Positions 31,530 to 40,501 of a stretch of 42,897 nucleotides of DNA are shown in pieces. The notes below the pieces were generated by a model. The model saw nothing but the letters and a program-made list of their open reading frames with translations, had not been told where the DNA came from and made no database searches. The position numbers and the translations under genes were made by a program. This DNA is from Acidobacteriota bacterium. GTDB lineage: Bacteria > Acidobacteriota > Vicinamibacteria > Vicinamibacterales > UBA2999. The stretch's first letter is position 1. Each line of letters begins with the position of its first letter. The stretch spans positions 1 through 42,897 of the forward strand of contig CANIBQ010000039.1 in assembly GCA_947465645.1 (NCBI GenBank), in the 5' to 3' direction.

Positions 31530-33707
31530 TTGACCTGCGTGCGATTGCCGGCTCTGTGTGTGATCTGCGCCCTTGGCCTGCCGCTGACCTCTACGGCGTC
31601 CCCGCAAGTCATCGACCTTGAAGCGGTCCGCGCGTCGAAGCGCGTCGCCGCGGTGCGCACCGCGGATCCCATCGTCGTCGACGGAGTGCTCGACGAGGCG
31701 GCCTGGGCGCTGGCCGAGCCCACGGGCGATTTCTTCCAGCAGTTTCCCGACGAGTTCTCGCCCGCCACCGAGCGCAACGAGGTGCGTTTTCTCTACGACG
31801 ACGACATGCTCTACATCGGCGCGATGCTCTACGACCGCGAGCCGGACCGCCTGATCATCGACTCGCTGCGGCGGGATTTCTCGAACTTCCAGAGCGACTC
31901 CTTCCTGCTCGCGTTCGATACCTTCCTCGACCGGCGCACCGGATACGGTTTCAACACCAACGCCGCGGGCGCGCAGCGCGACGTGCAGATTACCGATAAC
32001 GGCCGGCGCAATGACGTCAACTGGGATGGTGCCTGGATCAGCCGTTCGACAGTTCTCGAGAACGGCTGGAGCACCGAGATCGCGGTGCCTTTCAAGACGC
32101 TTCGCTTTCCGTCTGGCGACGAGCAGCAGTGGGGCCTCAACATGCAGCGCGTCATCCGCCGCAAGAACGAATTCGTCACATGGTCGCCGGTGCCTCGCCA
32201 GTTTTCACAGTACACGGTCAGCTACGCCGGACTGCTGACCGGCATCACGGGCGTCAAGAGCAGCGGCCGCGATATACGGGTCACCCCGTTTACAACCGGA
32301 AGCCTTACCGGCAGAGCCGGGACGGGCCACTGGAATGGCAAGGGCGACGCGGGCGCGGATCTGAAATGGGGCGTCACGTCCTCATTGCTCCTCGATGCGA
32401 GCTACCGCACCGACTTCTCGCAGGTCGAAGCCGACGAGCAGCAGATCAACCTGACTCGTTTCAGCCTGTTCTTTCCGGAGAAGCGACAGTTTTTCCTGGA
32501 GAGCCCGGGGAGCTTTCAGGTCGGCATGAGCGTGGTTGAGCAGGAACGGCGCGATCTCGTTCCCTTCTTCAGCCGCAGGATTGGCCTCTCCGCGTCGGGC
32601 CAGCCGATACCGGTGATCGGGGGCCTGCGATTGACCGGCCGCGCGGCGGGCAACGGCATCGGCGTGCTCTCGATGCAGACCGACGAGTTCGAGAGCCAGC
32701 CGGGAGCCAATTTCACGGTCGCTCGTGTGAGGCGGGACATCACCGGCAAGGTCGCCATCGGCAGCTTCTACTTCGGCCGCGAAACGACGGACAGCCGCAG
32801 CTTCAACCGCGTGACCGGCGCCGATCTCCGGTTCGTGCCCAGGCCGACGCTCGAGATCGAAGCGTTCGCCATGCGAAGCGTGGCGGACGGCGAAGCGGGC
32901 GACTGGGCCGGACGCACCAGCCTTCGAATGGACGCGAACGCCCATCGCGCACGCCTGGGTCTGGTCCACATCGGCGACGCCTTCCGTGACGATCTCGGGT
33001 TTGTTCCCCGGCGCGGCATCGCGACGCTCTTCGGCGCCTACGAACGTGTGTTTCGCCCGGCCAATACGAAAGCGCTGGTGCGCGAGCAGACCCTTGGGGT
33101 CGACGCCGACGCCACGAGCGACGATCGTTACGATCGGTCGCTCACGCGCGTCGGGGGGCTGGCGTATGGCGTGGAGTTTCGCGACGGCGGGCTCTTGAGT
33201 GCTCGCATCAACAGCACCTACGAGCGCCTCGACGCGCCATTCGCCGTCGGATCGAATCTGCGCATCGAGGCGGGCGAGCACGCATTCGAGAATGTGGTGG
33301 TCAAGTACAGCTCAAACATGAGCGCCTGGCTTTCGGGGAACGTCGGCCTGGAGACGGGCGAATACTGGACGGGGAGTCAGCGCCTGGCCAGCGGCGGCGC
33401 GCGTGTCCGGTTCAACGAGCATGTGGCGGTGAGCGCCAGCCTGACGCGAAACCTGATCGACCTGCCGCAGGGGACGTTTGCCGCCAACCTGGCGCGGTTC
33501 CGCTTCGACTGGTCGTTCACGCCGCGGATGTTTCTCAACGCGTTCGTGCAGTACAACGGCGAGTCTGACTCGTGGCTCTCCAACATCAGGTTCAACCTGA
33601 TCCATCGCCCCCTGAGCGACATCTACGTCGTCTGGAACGAGACGCGGCTGCGCGGCGACACGCACCGTGCGCTGATGCTGAAGTACACGCATCTGATCGC
33701 CTTCTAG
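31530..33707 (+). CDS. Outer-membrane protein with CBM9-like and DUF5916 domains (paralogue 1)
   Basis: 725 residues from a TTG at 31530, with AGGA just upstream. The signal peptide reads TCVRLPALCVICALG up to STASPQ. The CBM9-like domain covers about 25-220, beginning with IVVDGVLDEAAWALA and including FDTFLDRRTGYGF. The DUF5916 part is a predicted outer-membrane beta-barrel, with the family motif TDFSQVEADEQQINLTRF followed by SLFFPEKRQFFLE. The last residue is Phe, as in many barrel proteins. An ATG at 31470 gives a longer N-terminus but lies in the likely -10 box. Function is not established; related genes often occur near hydrolase and TonB loci in Acidobacteriota and Bacteroidota. Confidence 0.85.
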   Translation: MTCVRLPALCVICALGLPLTSTASPQVIDLEAVRASKRVAAVRTADPIVVDGVLDEAAWALAEPTGDFFQQFPDEFSPATERNEVRFLYDDDMLYIGAMLYDREPDRLIIDSLRRDFSNFQSDSFLLAFDTFLDRRTGYGFNTNAAGAQRDVQITDNGRRNDVNWDGAWISRSTVLENGWSTEIAVPFKTLRFPSGDEQQWGLNMQRVIRRKNEFVTWSPVPRQFSQYTVSYAGLLTGITGVKSSGRDIRVTPFTTGSLTGRAGTGHWNGKGDAGADLKWGVTSSLLLDASYRTDFSQVEADEQQINLTRFSLFFPEKRQFFLESPGSFQVGMSVVEQERRDLVPFFSRRIGLSASGQPIPVIGGLRLTGRAAGNGIGVLSMQTDEFESQPGANFTVARVRRDITGKVAIGSFYFGRETTDSRSFNRVTGADLRFVPRPTLEIEAFAMRSVADGEAGDWAGRTSLRMDANAHRARLGLVHIGDAFRDDLGFVPRRGIATLFGAYERVFRPANTKALVREQTLGVDADATSDDRYDRSLTRVGGLAYGVEFRDGGLLSARINSTYERLDAPFAVGSNLRIEAGEHAFENVVVKYSSNMSAWLSGNVGLETGEYWTGSQRLASGGARVRFNEHVAVSASLTRNLIDLPQGTFAANLARFRFDWSFTPRMFLNAFVQYNGESDSWLSNIRFNLIHRPLSDIYVVWNETRLRGDTHRALMLKYTHLIAF

Positions 33708-33723
33708 ATTGCGTACCTGTGTA

Positions 33724-33758
33724 CGCTGGAAGCAGGACCCGGGGTCTTGCCGCCAGCG
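33724..33758 (+). terminator. Two-part hairpin after DUF5916 paralogue 1
   Basis: An outer stem CGCTGG/CCAGCG (33724-33729 with 33753-33758) and an inner 8-bp stem GCAGGACC/GGTCTTGC (33732-33739 with 33743-33750) form a strong structure 17 bases after the stop. There is no T-run. A second small hairpin GGGTAG/CTACCC follows at 33760-33777 over the end of the convergent gene. Confidence 0.5.
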
Positions 33759-33771
33759 TGGGTAGTTCGTC

Positions 33772-34142
33772 CTACCCAGTCGTACGATTTCTACGCTCGC
33801 GCACCCGCTCGAACTCATGTCTCAGCGCATCGAGCTGGTCATCGTCCAGCTCTTCGAGCTGAATGAGCTGCGGCCGGCTCCGGCAGTGCTTCTGATGAGC
33901 TCGTCGAGCTTCAATTGCAGCGTTCGCGTGTCGCGGTTCTGGGTGTTCTGCAGCAGGAACGCGATAAGGAACGTCACTTGAGACGCAGCCGTGTTCATCG
34001 TCAACTGCCACGTATCCGAGTACTGAAAAACAGGACCGAGCAGGAGCCACAGGGCCGTTAACGAGACATTCGCGGTGAAGGCCCATGGAGAGCCGACCAC
34101 GGACCCGGTTACGTCAGCAAATCGCCTGAATCCATTCGTCAT
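33772..34142 (-). pseudogene. Low-affinity iron permease family gene, frameshifted
   Basis: The first frame, from the ATG at 34142, gives FRRFADVTGSVVGSPWAF, DTWQLTMNTAASQVTFL and QNTQNRDTRTLQLKLDELI, the classic Iron_permease (PF04120-like) sequence with two membrane segments. At about 33875-33890 the homology passes to another frame, which continues QLIQLEELDDDQLDALRHEF and ends at 33772. One single-base change would restore a protein of about 122 residues. It could be a real frameshift mutation or an assembly error. The original frame runs on only to a stop at 33822. Confidence 0.8.
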
Positions 34143-34173
34143 GAGTCCCTCCAGTGGAAGGAGCTAACGATAA

Positions 34174-34290
34174 CAGGCCGACGTGTTGCTCGACGAGCCA
34201 GAGGCGCCTCTTTCACCCCGGGGAGTGCTCCAGCTCATCGCGCTGATTCAGGATCGCGTCGCTTCCTGCAGCATTTCAAGGGATGCGGAG
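34174..34290 (+). pseudogene. Fragment of an AAA-family ATPase (Walker B region)
   Basis: A short plus-strand stretch reads DVLLDEPEAPLSPRG followed by VLQLIALIQDRVAS. The LLDEPEAxLSP pattern is the Walker B and D-loop region of small AAA/ABC-like ATPases. A stop lies just upstream, and homology stops after some 35 residues before the repeat at 34334. No other part of the ATPase is nearby, so this is a remnant. Confidence 0.6.
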
Positions 34291-34333
34291 AGTGGTTTCC
34301 GCGACGCCAGGCTCTCTCGTCAACCCCCCACGC

Positions 34334-34478
34334 GGCGCGTGACGCGTTGTTCCGCTCGGCCTCCGGTTCGACGGCGCGGAAAAACGCTCGCGACGGCTCG
34401 ACGACAATCGCCTCGTGAGCGACGATGCACCCAACGGAGTCTGCGGGGACTCGGTCAGAAAAGCCGTCGCGGCGTTTT
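34334..34478. repeat. 145-bp structured repeat, copy A
   Basis: Matches copy B (35448-35591) in inverted orientation over its whole length with few differences. It contains the GGCGCGTGACGCGTTG hairpin arm and the CGGCCTCCGGTTCGACGG loop, then a GTCCCCGCAGACTCCGTTGG region seen on the minus strand. Copies A and B bracket the Doc toxin-antitoxin genes. Confidence 0.85.
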
Positions 34479-34736
34479 AGTGGCTTCGCCGATCGCGCCG
34501 CTCACAGTCGGCCCATCGCCGGAACAACACTTCTAGTTAGTAAACAGGTATTGCGCTCGTGAAGACGCGATTGGCTGCAGGGACTCGCAGCTAGTCACGC
34601 CCTTCGGTTGCGCAGTCGCGACACGTAACGGTCTGATGGACTGGCGGCTAGGGTCAAAGTACAAACATTGACGTGATGACGTTGGCTGCGGAGAGGCTCG
34701 GGGTCTACTCCAAGAGTAGTTAGACGGCTGATCGAA
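34479..34736. other. Intergenic stretch without a recognisable gene
   Basis: Between repeat copy A and the Doc gene. Base composition is less GC-rich than the surroundings. No open frame with family resemblance, tRNA or terminator is visible to me. With copy A and the ATPase fragment it belongs to a stretch of about 590 bases (34143-34736) without an intact gene. Confidence 0.5.
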
Positions 34737-35123
34737 CTACTGGATCTTAACTACCGTGGCACTGAGCCAGCGAGCCAAGGCGTCGCGGTCCGCTAAGCCG
34801 GACGAGACATCGATAATCAAGCGCTCTTGGTCATCGACGGACGCGCTGATTTCGAACCCATTGAGTACGAGAAAGACTTCCATCGCGGCATGGCCAACAC
34901 GCTTATTGCCATCGACGAAGGCATGATTCGCCACGAGGGCAAAGCACAAGGCTGCAGCTTTCTCGATGACCGTGGCGTGGAGGTCTGCACCGCCAAAGGC
35001 GGCGGCAGGTTGTGCCAGGGCGGATTCGAGCAGGCCAAGATCGCGAATCCCGGATGCCCCGCCGGATTGTGCAAGCACCCGCCGGTGAAGGTCAACGACC
35101 TCACCGAGCGTGAGGTATCGCAT
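34737..35123 (-). CDS. doc: Death-on-curing (Doc) family Fic-fold toxin
   Basis: 128 residues. Doc phosphorylates elongation factor Tu and stops translation. The Fic motif is HAFVDGNKRVGHAAM (H67 to M81), with Lys74 at the Doc-type position. Upstream motifs GASGIRDLGLLESALAQP and KAAALCFALVANH are typical. The ATG at 35123 shares one base with the antitoxin TAA stop. The pair lies between inverted repeat copies A and B. Confidence 0.92.
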   Translation of the reverse strand: MRYLTLGEVVDLHRRVLAQSGGASGIRDLGLLESALAQPAAAFGGADLHATVIEKAAALCFALVANHAFVDGNKRVGHAAMEVFLVLNGFEISASVDDQERLIIDVSSGLADRDALARWLSATVVKIQ

Positions 35124-35317
35124 TAGGCCAAGCGGCGATAAAGCTCGGCGTTCTTCCGAACGATGCGCTCGGCGGCTTCCTGGAAGTCGTTATCACGTTC
35201 ACCGAGCAGGTCGGCAACGGCGGCACGGGCGAGATCCGAAGGAGCAACTCCAAGCTGTTCGGCGGCTAATCGGAGCTTTTCGGCTTGCGCCGGCGGCAGT
35301 TCGAAAGCTACGTTCAT
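35123..35317 (-). CDS. Antitoxin of the Doc pair
   Basis: 64 residues from the ATG at 35317. The N-terminal half (FELPPAQAEKLRLAAEQLG, then DLARAAVADLL) looks like a ribbon-helix-helix domain rather than Phd. The C-terminal helix FQEAAERIVRKNAELYRRLA is the tail usual in antitoxins next to Doc, and would bind the toxin. A TGTACA palindrome lies just upstream of the start, a possible operator. An upstream in-frame start at 35362 is less likely. Confidence 0.85.
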   Translation of the reverse strand: MNVAFELPPAQAEKLRLAAEQLGVAPSDLARAAVADLLGERDNDFQEAAERIVRKNAELYRRLA

Positions 35318-35447
35318 GCCACCAATGTACAACCGGGCACGCCGTCTCACAAGCGGCTGCACTTGACGGCGGCCGCGGTAGGAACTGGGCGATTCGAGAC
35401 GCCGGTGTGCGGCCGCCGCACGTGAGCCGCGATCGTTAGGTCACGAT

Positions 35448-35660
35448 AAACGCCGCGACGGCCTTCCTGAGCAAGTCCCCGCAGACTCCGTTGGGAGCAT
35501 CGTCGCTCACGAGGCGATCGTCGTCGAGCCGTCGCGAGCGTTTTTCCGCGCCGTCGAACCGGAGGCCAAGCGGAACAACGCGTCCCGCGCCCCGACGCTG
35601 GGCGCAGTCCTGGGCGGAAGGAAGGTTCAAAGGCAAACGGACCTGAACGTCCGCCTCTAC
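35448..35660. repeat. Structured repeat copy B (inverted to A) with a GTAG-foot REP
   Basis: Bases 35448-35591 are the inverted equivalent of copy A. The following segment to 35660 resembles the second half of copy C (30690-30750): a purine-rich spacer, then a REP on the minus strand (35660-35635: GTAGA-GGCGGACG-TTCA-GGTCCGTT). Copy B therefore links the A type and the C type. It lies upstream of DUF5916 paralogue 2. Bases 35318-35796 hold no gene. Confidence 0.83.
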
Positions 35661-35796
35661 GGCTGACGGTTGCTCGAGCGATCGAGCAGGGTTGAATCGA
35701 CAGACACCGAGAGACCTCCCTTTGCAGATACAGCCGTCCTCGCCGATAATCCAGCCTTCCTCGAAAACAATCAATCAACTGGTGCGGTTCAGATTC

Positions 35797-38049
35797 ATGC
35801 GTGCCGTTCTCCTGTCTCTGGTCATTGCCGCTGCGTGTCCGGCTCCCGGCTGGACGCAACAACCGCAGGCGGATCCCCGCCTGCCCGGCCCGCAGCCGCC
35901 GGCCACCATGTCCCGGGACGACTCCGGGCAGCTCACGCTGCGCGCCGTGCGTGTGGCGGCTCCACTACGCATTGACGGACAGCTCGACGAAGCGGTGTAC
36001 GAGGACGTCGTTCCGATCTCCGGATTCATTCAGAGCGAGCCGCGCGAAGGCGCGCCGGGAACGGAGAAGACGGAGCTCTGGATCTTCTTCGACGACGACA
36101 ATTTGTACGTGTCAGCGCGGATGTGGGAGTCGCAGCCCGACAGCATCGTCGTCAACGAGATGCGGCGCGACGGCGCCAACATGATGGAGAACGATCAGGT
36201 CGCGTTCATCCTCGACACGTTCCACGACCGGCGCAACGGCTTCCTGTTCATCATGAACGCGATCGGCGGCAAGACCGACGGGCAGGTCACCAACGAGCGC
36301 ACCTACAGCCGCGACTGGAACACCGTGTGGAGTCAGAAAGCCTCGCGGTTTGCCGGCGGCTGGATGACAGAGACGGCCATCCCGTTCAAGTCGCTGCGAT
36401 ACGGGCCGGGGCGCCAGCAGGTCTGGGGCTTCAACGCGCGCCGTATCGACCGCTGGAAGAACGAGCTCTCGCATCTGACCGCGGTGCCGAGCGTGCTGCA
36501 GACGCGCGGCCTGTGGTCCGCCTCCTATGCCGCCACGCTCGTCGGCCTCGAGGTGCCCCCGGGCGCGAAGAACCTCGAGATCAAGCCCTACCTGTCGTCC
36601 GACGTGGTCACCGATCGCAAGGCGACGCCGCTCGTCGCCAACGATACGGGCGTCGACTTCGGCGTGGACGCGAAGTACGGCATCACGCAGAACCTGACGG
36701 TGGACCTGACCTACAACACGGATTTCGCCCAGGTCGAGGCCGACGAGCAGCAGGTCAACCTGACCCGTTTCAGTCTGTTCTTTCCCGAGAAGCGCGATTT
36801 TTTTCTCGAGAATGCGGGTCTGTTCGCGTTCGGCGTGAACTCGGTGGGCGGCGGCGCCTCCGGCGACGTCCCCCTGCTGTTCTACAGCCGCCGCATCGGG
36901 CTCAATCAGGGGCGGGTCGTGCCGATCGATGCCGGCGGGCGGCTGACCGGCCGTCTCGGGCGGTACAGCATTGGTCTCGTCAACATCCAGACCGGTGATG
37001 AATCGGTCTCGCGATCGCGGCCGACGAATTTTTCCGTCGTCCGCCTGCGCCGCGACATCCTGGGCCGAAGCAATGTCGGCCTGCTCGCCACGACCCGGTC
37101 GGTCTCGCCCGGCGGTACCGGCGGCAATCAGGCGTACGGCGTGGACGGCAACTTTGCCTTCTTCGACGATCTGACGATCAGCACCTACTGGGCGAGAACG
37201 CATACCGAGGGTCTGCCGAACGATGACGACGTCAGCTATCGCGGGCAACTGGATTTCGCCGGCGACCGTTATGGTCTGCAGCTCGACCGGATGGTGATCG
37301 GCGACAACTTCAATCCTGAAGTCGGCTTCGTGCGGCGCGATGACATCCGCCGCCTCTCCGGAGAGGCGCGGTTCAGCCCCCGGCCGGCGTCGATGCCGGC
37401 GGTGCGGAAGTTCTACTGGATCGTCGGGGGCGGGTATCTCGAGAACGGCGCCGGCCGCGTCGAGGCGCGGAACTGGGACGCCGAGTTCACCACCGAGTTC
37501 GAGACGAGCGACCGCATCGGCGTCAATTACTTCAACACGTTCGAATACGTGCCGCGGCCGTTCCGGATCGCGTCTGACGTGACGGTGCCTGTTGGCGGCT
37601 ACGACGCGTCAAGCGTCAGGCTGACGTACCACGTCGGCACGCAGCGGATCTTCTCCGGCGACCTGAGGGCCGAGTACGGCACGTTCTACGACGGAGACAA
37701 GACGTCAGTCGGCGTCAGCACCGGTCGGGCCACCTTTGGCCCGCGTCTCTCCGTCGAGCCGAACACGTCGATCAACTGGGTCAATCTGCCCTGGGGTTCG
37801 TTTACGAGCACGGTCGTCAGCACCCGCGTGATTTTCACCATCGCGCCGGAGATGTTCACTTCCGCGCTCGTGCAGTACAACTCGGGTACCAACACCGTTT
37901 CGAGCAACGCGCGCCTGCGTTGGGAGTATCGGCCCGGCAGCGAGCTGTTCGTTGTCTACAACGAGGAACGCGACACCTTCGGCCAGCAGTTTGCCGGTCT
38001 CGCCAACCGATCGTTCATCGTCAAGATCAACCGGCTGCTGCGCTTCTGA
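35797..38049 (+). CDS. Outer-membrane protein with CBM9-like and DUF5916 domains (paralogue 2)
   Basis: 750 residues from the ATG at 35797, where a signal peptide begins (MRAVLLSLVIAAACPAPGWT). The CBM9-like domain has LRIDGQLDEAVYEDV and ILDTFHDRRNGFLF. The barrel part has NTDFAQVEADEQQVNLTRF followed by SLFFPEKRDFFLE, and the chain ends in Phe. An ATG at 35692 would put 35 extra residues before the signal peptide and overlap the region after repeat B; it is unlikely. Convergent with paralogue 3. Function unknown; presumably cell-envelope. Confidence 0.87.
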   Translation: MRAVLLSLVIAAACPAPGWTQQPQADPRLPGPQPPATMSRDDSGQLTLRAVRVAAPLRIDGQLDEAVYEDVVPISGFIQSEPREGAPGTEKTELWIFFDDDNLYVSARMWESQPDSIVVNEMRRDGANMMENDQVAFILDTFHDRRNGFLFIMNAIGGKTDGQVTNERTYSRDWNTVWSQKASRFAGGWMTETAIPFKSLRYGPGRQQVWGFNARRIDRWKNELSHLTAVPSVLQTRGLWSASYAATLVGLEVPPGAKNLEIKPYLSSDVVTDRKATPLVANDTGVDFGVDAKYGITQNLTVDLTYNTDFAQVEADEQQVNLTRFSLFFPEKRDFFLENAGLFAFGVNSVGGGASGDVPLLFYSRRIGLNQGRVVPIDAGGRLTGRLGRYSIGLVNIQTGDESVSRSRPTNFSVVRLRRDILGRSNVGLLATTRSVSPGGTGGNQAYGVDGNFAFFDDLTISTYWARTHTEGLPNDDDVSYRGQLDFAGDRYGLQLDRMVIGDNFNPEVGFVRRDDIRRLSGEARFSPRPASMPAVRKFYWIVGGGYLENGAGRVEARNWDAEFTTEFETSDRIGVNYFNTFEYVPRPFRIASDVTVPVGGYDASSVRLTYHVGTQRIFSGDLRAEYGTFYDGDKTSVGVSTGRATFGPRLSVEPNTSINWVNLPWGSFTSTVVSTRVIFTIAPEMFTSALVQYNSGTNTVSSNARLRWEYRPGSELFVVYNEERDTFGQQFAGLANRSFIVKINRLLRF

Positions 38050-38070
38050 CTTCAGAAGGTCCCCACTGTC

Positions 38071-38100
38071 GCGGCGCGTGAGGCGTTGTTCGCGGCCTCG
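38071..38100. repeat. Degenerate fragment of the copy A/B/C hairpin arm
   Basis: GGCGCGTGAGGCGTTGTTC resembles the conserved arm in copies A, B and C, then passes to GCGGCCTC. It lies in the 57-base gap between the convergent DUF5916 paralogues 2 and 3. Confidence 0.5.
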
Positions 38101-38106
38101 CTAAAA

Positions 38107-40350
38107 TTAGCGCGAGAGCAAATAGGTCATTTTCACGATCACCTGCCGATTCCTGATCTCGGGCAGACCCGGGAGCGTCGCCTGCAGATCGTCGTACACC
38201 ACGTACAGGTCGCTGCCCGGCCGGTAGACGAAGTTATAGCGAACGCTGTTGCTCAACTGACGGGTCAGTGAGTTGTACTGCGATAGCGACCGGAGCGTCA
38301 TGCGCGGCGACATCGCGTAGTCGAAGCGCAGGGCGGCGAGGTTCACCACGAAGTCGCCCCACGGCAGATTGACGTCGTTGCGCGACAGCGACAGCTCGGC
38401 CGACGCCTGGCTCGTCGCGCGGATGCCGAAGGCCCCGTCGACGTCGGTTCTCGTCCCGCTGTAGAAGGTCTGCGGCGAGTACTGAAACCGCTGGTAGAGG
38501 CGGCGCGCGGGGTTGCTGTTGAACGTCACCTGCAGCTCGCCGAAGGCATACCCGCCGGGCGGGATCGTGACGCCGGTCTGAATGTCGAACGGCCGGTCGA
38601 GCTGCTCGAACCAGTCGTTGTACACGACGTTGAGATAGGCGCCGTTCTGGAACCGCGTGCCGATCATGTTGTGCAGACGCCGCGTGAGCAGCCGGTTGTG
38701 GTCGTCGGTCGTATAGCTCAGGTTCACCATCGGCTCCATCACGCGGATCATCCCCCCCGGCCGGGGATTGCGCTCGAGATGGAGCTTCGTCGTACGGATG
38801 CCCCTGCGCGGCACGAAACCGACCTCGGCGTTGAAGTTCGACCCGATGTCGGTGAACTCGGCAAAGGTCTGCCACTTGTTGTTCAGAAAAAGCGCGCGCG
38901 TGTGGAACGACAGGTCGTCGCTCTCGACGCCAGTCGTGAGAGTTTTCGCGACGAAGGAATGGATCGAAAAGCTCTGGGTCGGCGCGATGAGCGTGTCGAA
39001 GACCATCGTCCGGTTGTAGCGTGTGGAGTTGTTCGTGTCCTTGTTCACGAGGAGGCCGCCTATTTTCGAGCGCCGCTTGAAGTCCCGGCTGTAGCGTGCG
39101 ACGAAGAAGTTCTCGCCCGGCCTGCTGCCCACCTCGCCCGTCTGCAGATCCATCACCGCGACGTTGTGCCCAGACATCTTGCCGGTCACGCGCGCGCCGC
39201 CCAGAATCGGAATCTCCTGGCCGGTGTCCGACAAGCCGATGCGGCGGCTGAAGAACAGGTCCATGAGGCGATCGGTGCCCTGGCTGCTCACGGTGAACTG
39301 GCCCGAGTTCTCGAGGAAGAAATCGCGTCTTTCTGGGAAGAACAGCGGAAAGCGGGTGAGGTTGACCTGCTGCTCGTCTACCTCCACCTGCGCGAAATCG
39401 GTATTCGCCGTCAGGTCGAGCGACAGACCCGATCCGAGGCCGTACTTCATGTCGACGCCGACGTCGCGCAGGCCCCGACCGTGCTTCAGGGCCCCGCTGC
39501 GATCGGCCCGGCCCCCGGCGATCACAAACGGCTTGATGCGCAGATCGAGGCCGCGCGAGAGATCGCCCATCCCGCTGAGCGTGCCGGCCATGCTCACCTG
39601 CATCAGCGAGTACGGTTTTGGAATCGGCGCCCAGTACACCTGCTCGTTCTTGTGGCGGATGTTCCGCATCAGATTGATGCCCCACGCCTGCAGCGGCTCG
39701 TCGGGCGACCTCACGGTGACCATCGGAATCGCAATCTCGGCCGTCCAGCCGTCCTCGGTCCGCCGCGCAGCGGCCACCCAGACGCCGTCCCAGTTGCGGT
39801 TGATGTTGGACGCCGAGCCGCGGGCATTTCCGCCACCCTCTTCGAAAATCTGCTGCTCGAGCTTCGCGCCGAGCGGGCTCGTCACGAACATGTAGCCGGA
39901 GCGCGAGTCGCGGAACGTGTCGAGGATGATCTGAAAATTGTCCTCGTCGAGGATGCGCGGGGAGTCGCGCCGCATCTCGGTGGCGATGATCGCGGAAGGG
40001 TCCGAGTCGAAGGCGTGAACCGCGAGATAAATGCCGCGGGCGTCGTACAGAATCTTCACTTCGGTGCGCTCGGTGGCCGGCTGCCCGTCGGCCGGCTCCT
40101 GCTGCGTGAAGGCATCGATGATTGTCGCGCCGCTCCACTCTGTCTCGCCAGGCACGCCGTCGATGTTCGGCGGCTCGGCCGCCCGGCGCGCCTCGATGTC
40201 GAAGCCTTCACGCGGCGCTCGGGCGGCTTCCGGATGCACGTGAACCTGCGCCGCCACCGGCGGCGCCGGATCTCCGAACCCGGCGATCAACGCGGCGACA
40301 CACACGGCGCGACGTCCCAGACCTGTTCTGATGCCTATGCCGATACGCAT
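38107..40350 (-). CDS. Outer-membrane protein with CBM9-like and DUF5916 domains (paralogue 3)
   Basis: 747 residues from the ATG at 40350, with GGAGGGG just upstream. The signal peptide runs to about PPVAAQ. The CBM9-like domain has NIDGVPGETEWSGA and ILDTFRDSRSGYMFV. The barrel has NTDFAQVEVDEQQVNLTRF then PLFFPERRDFFLE. It ends in LSR rather than Phe, unlike the other two. An insert, QQIFEEGGGNARGSASN, distinguishes it from paralogues 1 and 2, so it is probably not a recent duplicate. Function unknown. Confidence 0.87.
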   Translation of the reverse strand: MRIGIGIRTGLGRRAVCVAALIAGFGDPAPPVAAQVHVHPEAARAPREGFDIEARRAAEPPNIDGVPGETEWSGATIIDAFTQQEPADGQPATERTEVKILYDARGIYLAVHAFDSDPSAIIATEMRRDSPRILDEDNFQIILDTFRDSRSGYMFVTSPLGAKLEQQIFEEGGGNARGSASNINRNWDGVWVAAARRTEDGWTAEIAIPMVTVRSPDEPLQAWGINLMRNIRHKNEQVYWAPIPKPYSLMQVSMAGTLSGMGDLSRGLDLRIKPFVIAGGRADRSGALKHGRGLRDVGVDMKYGLGSGLSLDLTANTDFAQVEVDEQQVNLTRFPLFFPERRDFFLENSGQFTVSSQGTDRLMDLFFSRRIGLSDTGQEIPILGGARVTGKMSGHNVAVMDLQTGEVGSRPGENFFVARYSRDFKRRSKIGGLLVNKDTNNSTRYNRTMVFDTLIAPTQSFSIHSFVAKTLTTGVESDDLSFHTRALFLNNKWQTFAEFTDIGSNFNAEVGFVPRRGIRTTKLHLERNPRPGGMIRVMEPMVNLSYTTDDHNRLLTRRLHNMIGTRFQNGAYLNVVYNDWFEQLDRPFDIQTGVTIPPGGYAFGELQVTFNSNPARRLYQRFQYSPQTFYSGTRTDVDGAFGIRATSQASAELSLSRNDVNLPWGDFVVNLAALRFDYAMSPRMTLRSLSQYNSLTRQLSNSVRYNFVYRPGSDLYVVYDDLQATLPGLPEIRNRQVIVKMTYLLSR

Positions 40351-40501
40351 GTCCCCTCCCTGTCTAGCGTTCGCCGAGAAGAGAGCCCGAAGTCTGGTGT
40401 GAGCGCCAACCCGTTGAATGTCATGGGCGGGACACCGTCCGCGCTGGAGTCACGGAAGCGCCCTGGCCAGAATCGACAAACCCTTCGCGACAAAGGACCC
40501 T

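Noticed and set aside
34334..35591. Copies A and B as integron attC sites around a toxin-antitoxin cassette
   Set aside because: The hairpin ends read GTT on the left and AAC on the right, opposite to attC core sites, and the copies are inverted instead of direct. No integrase is present.
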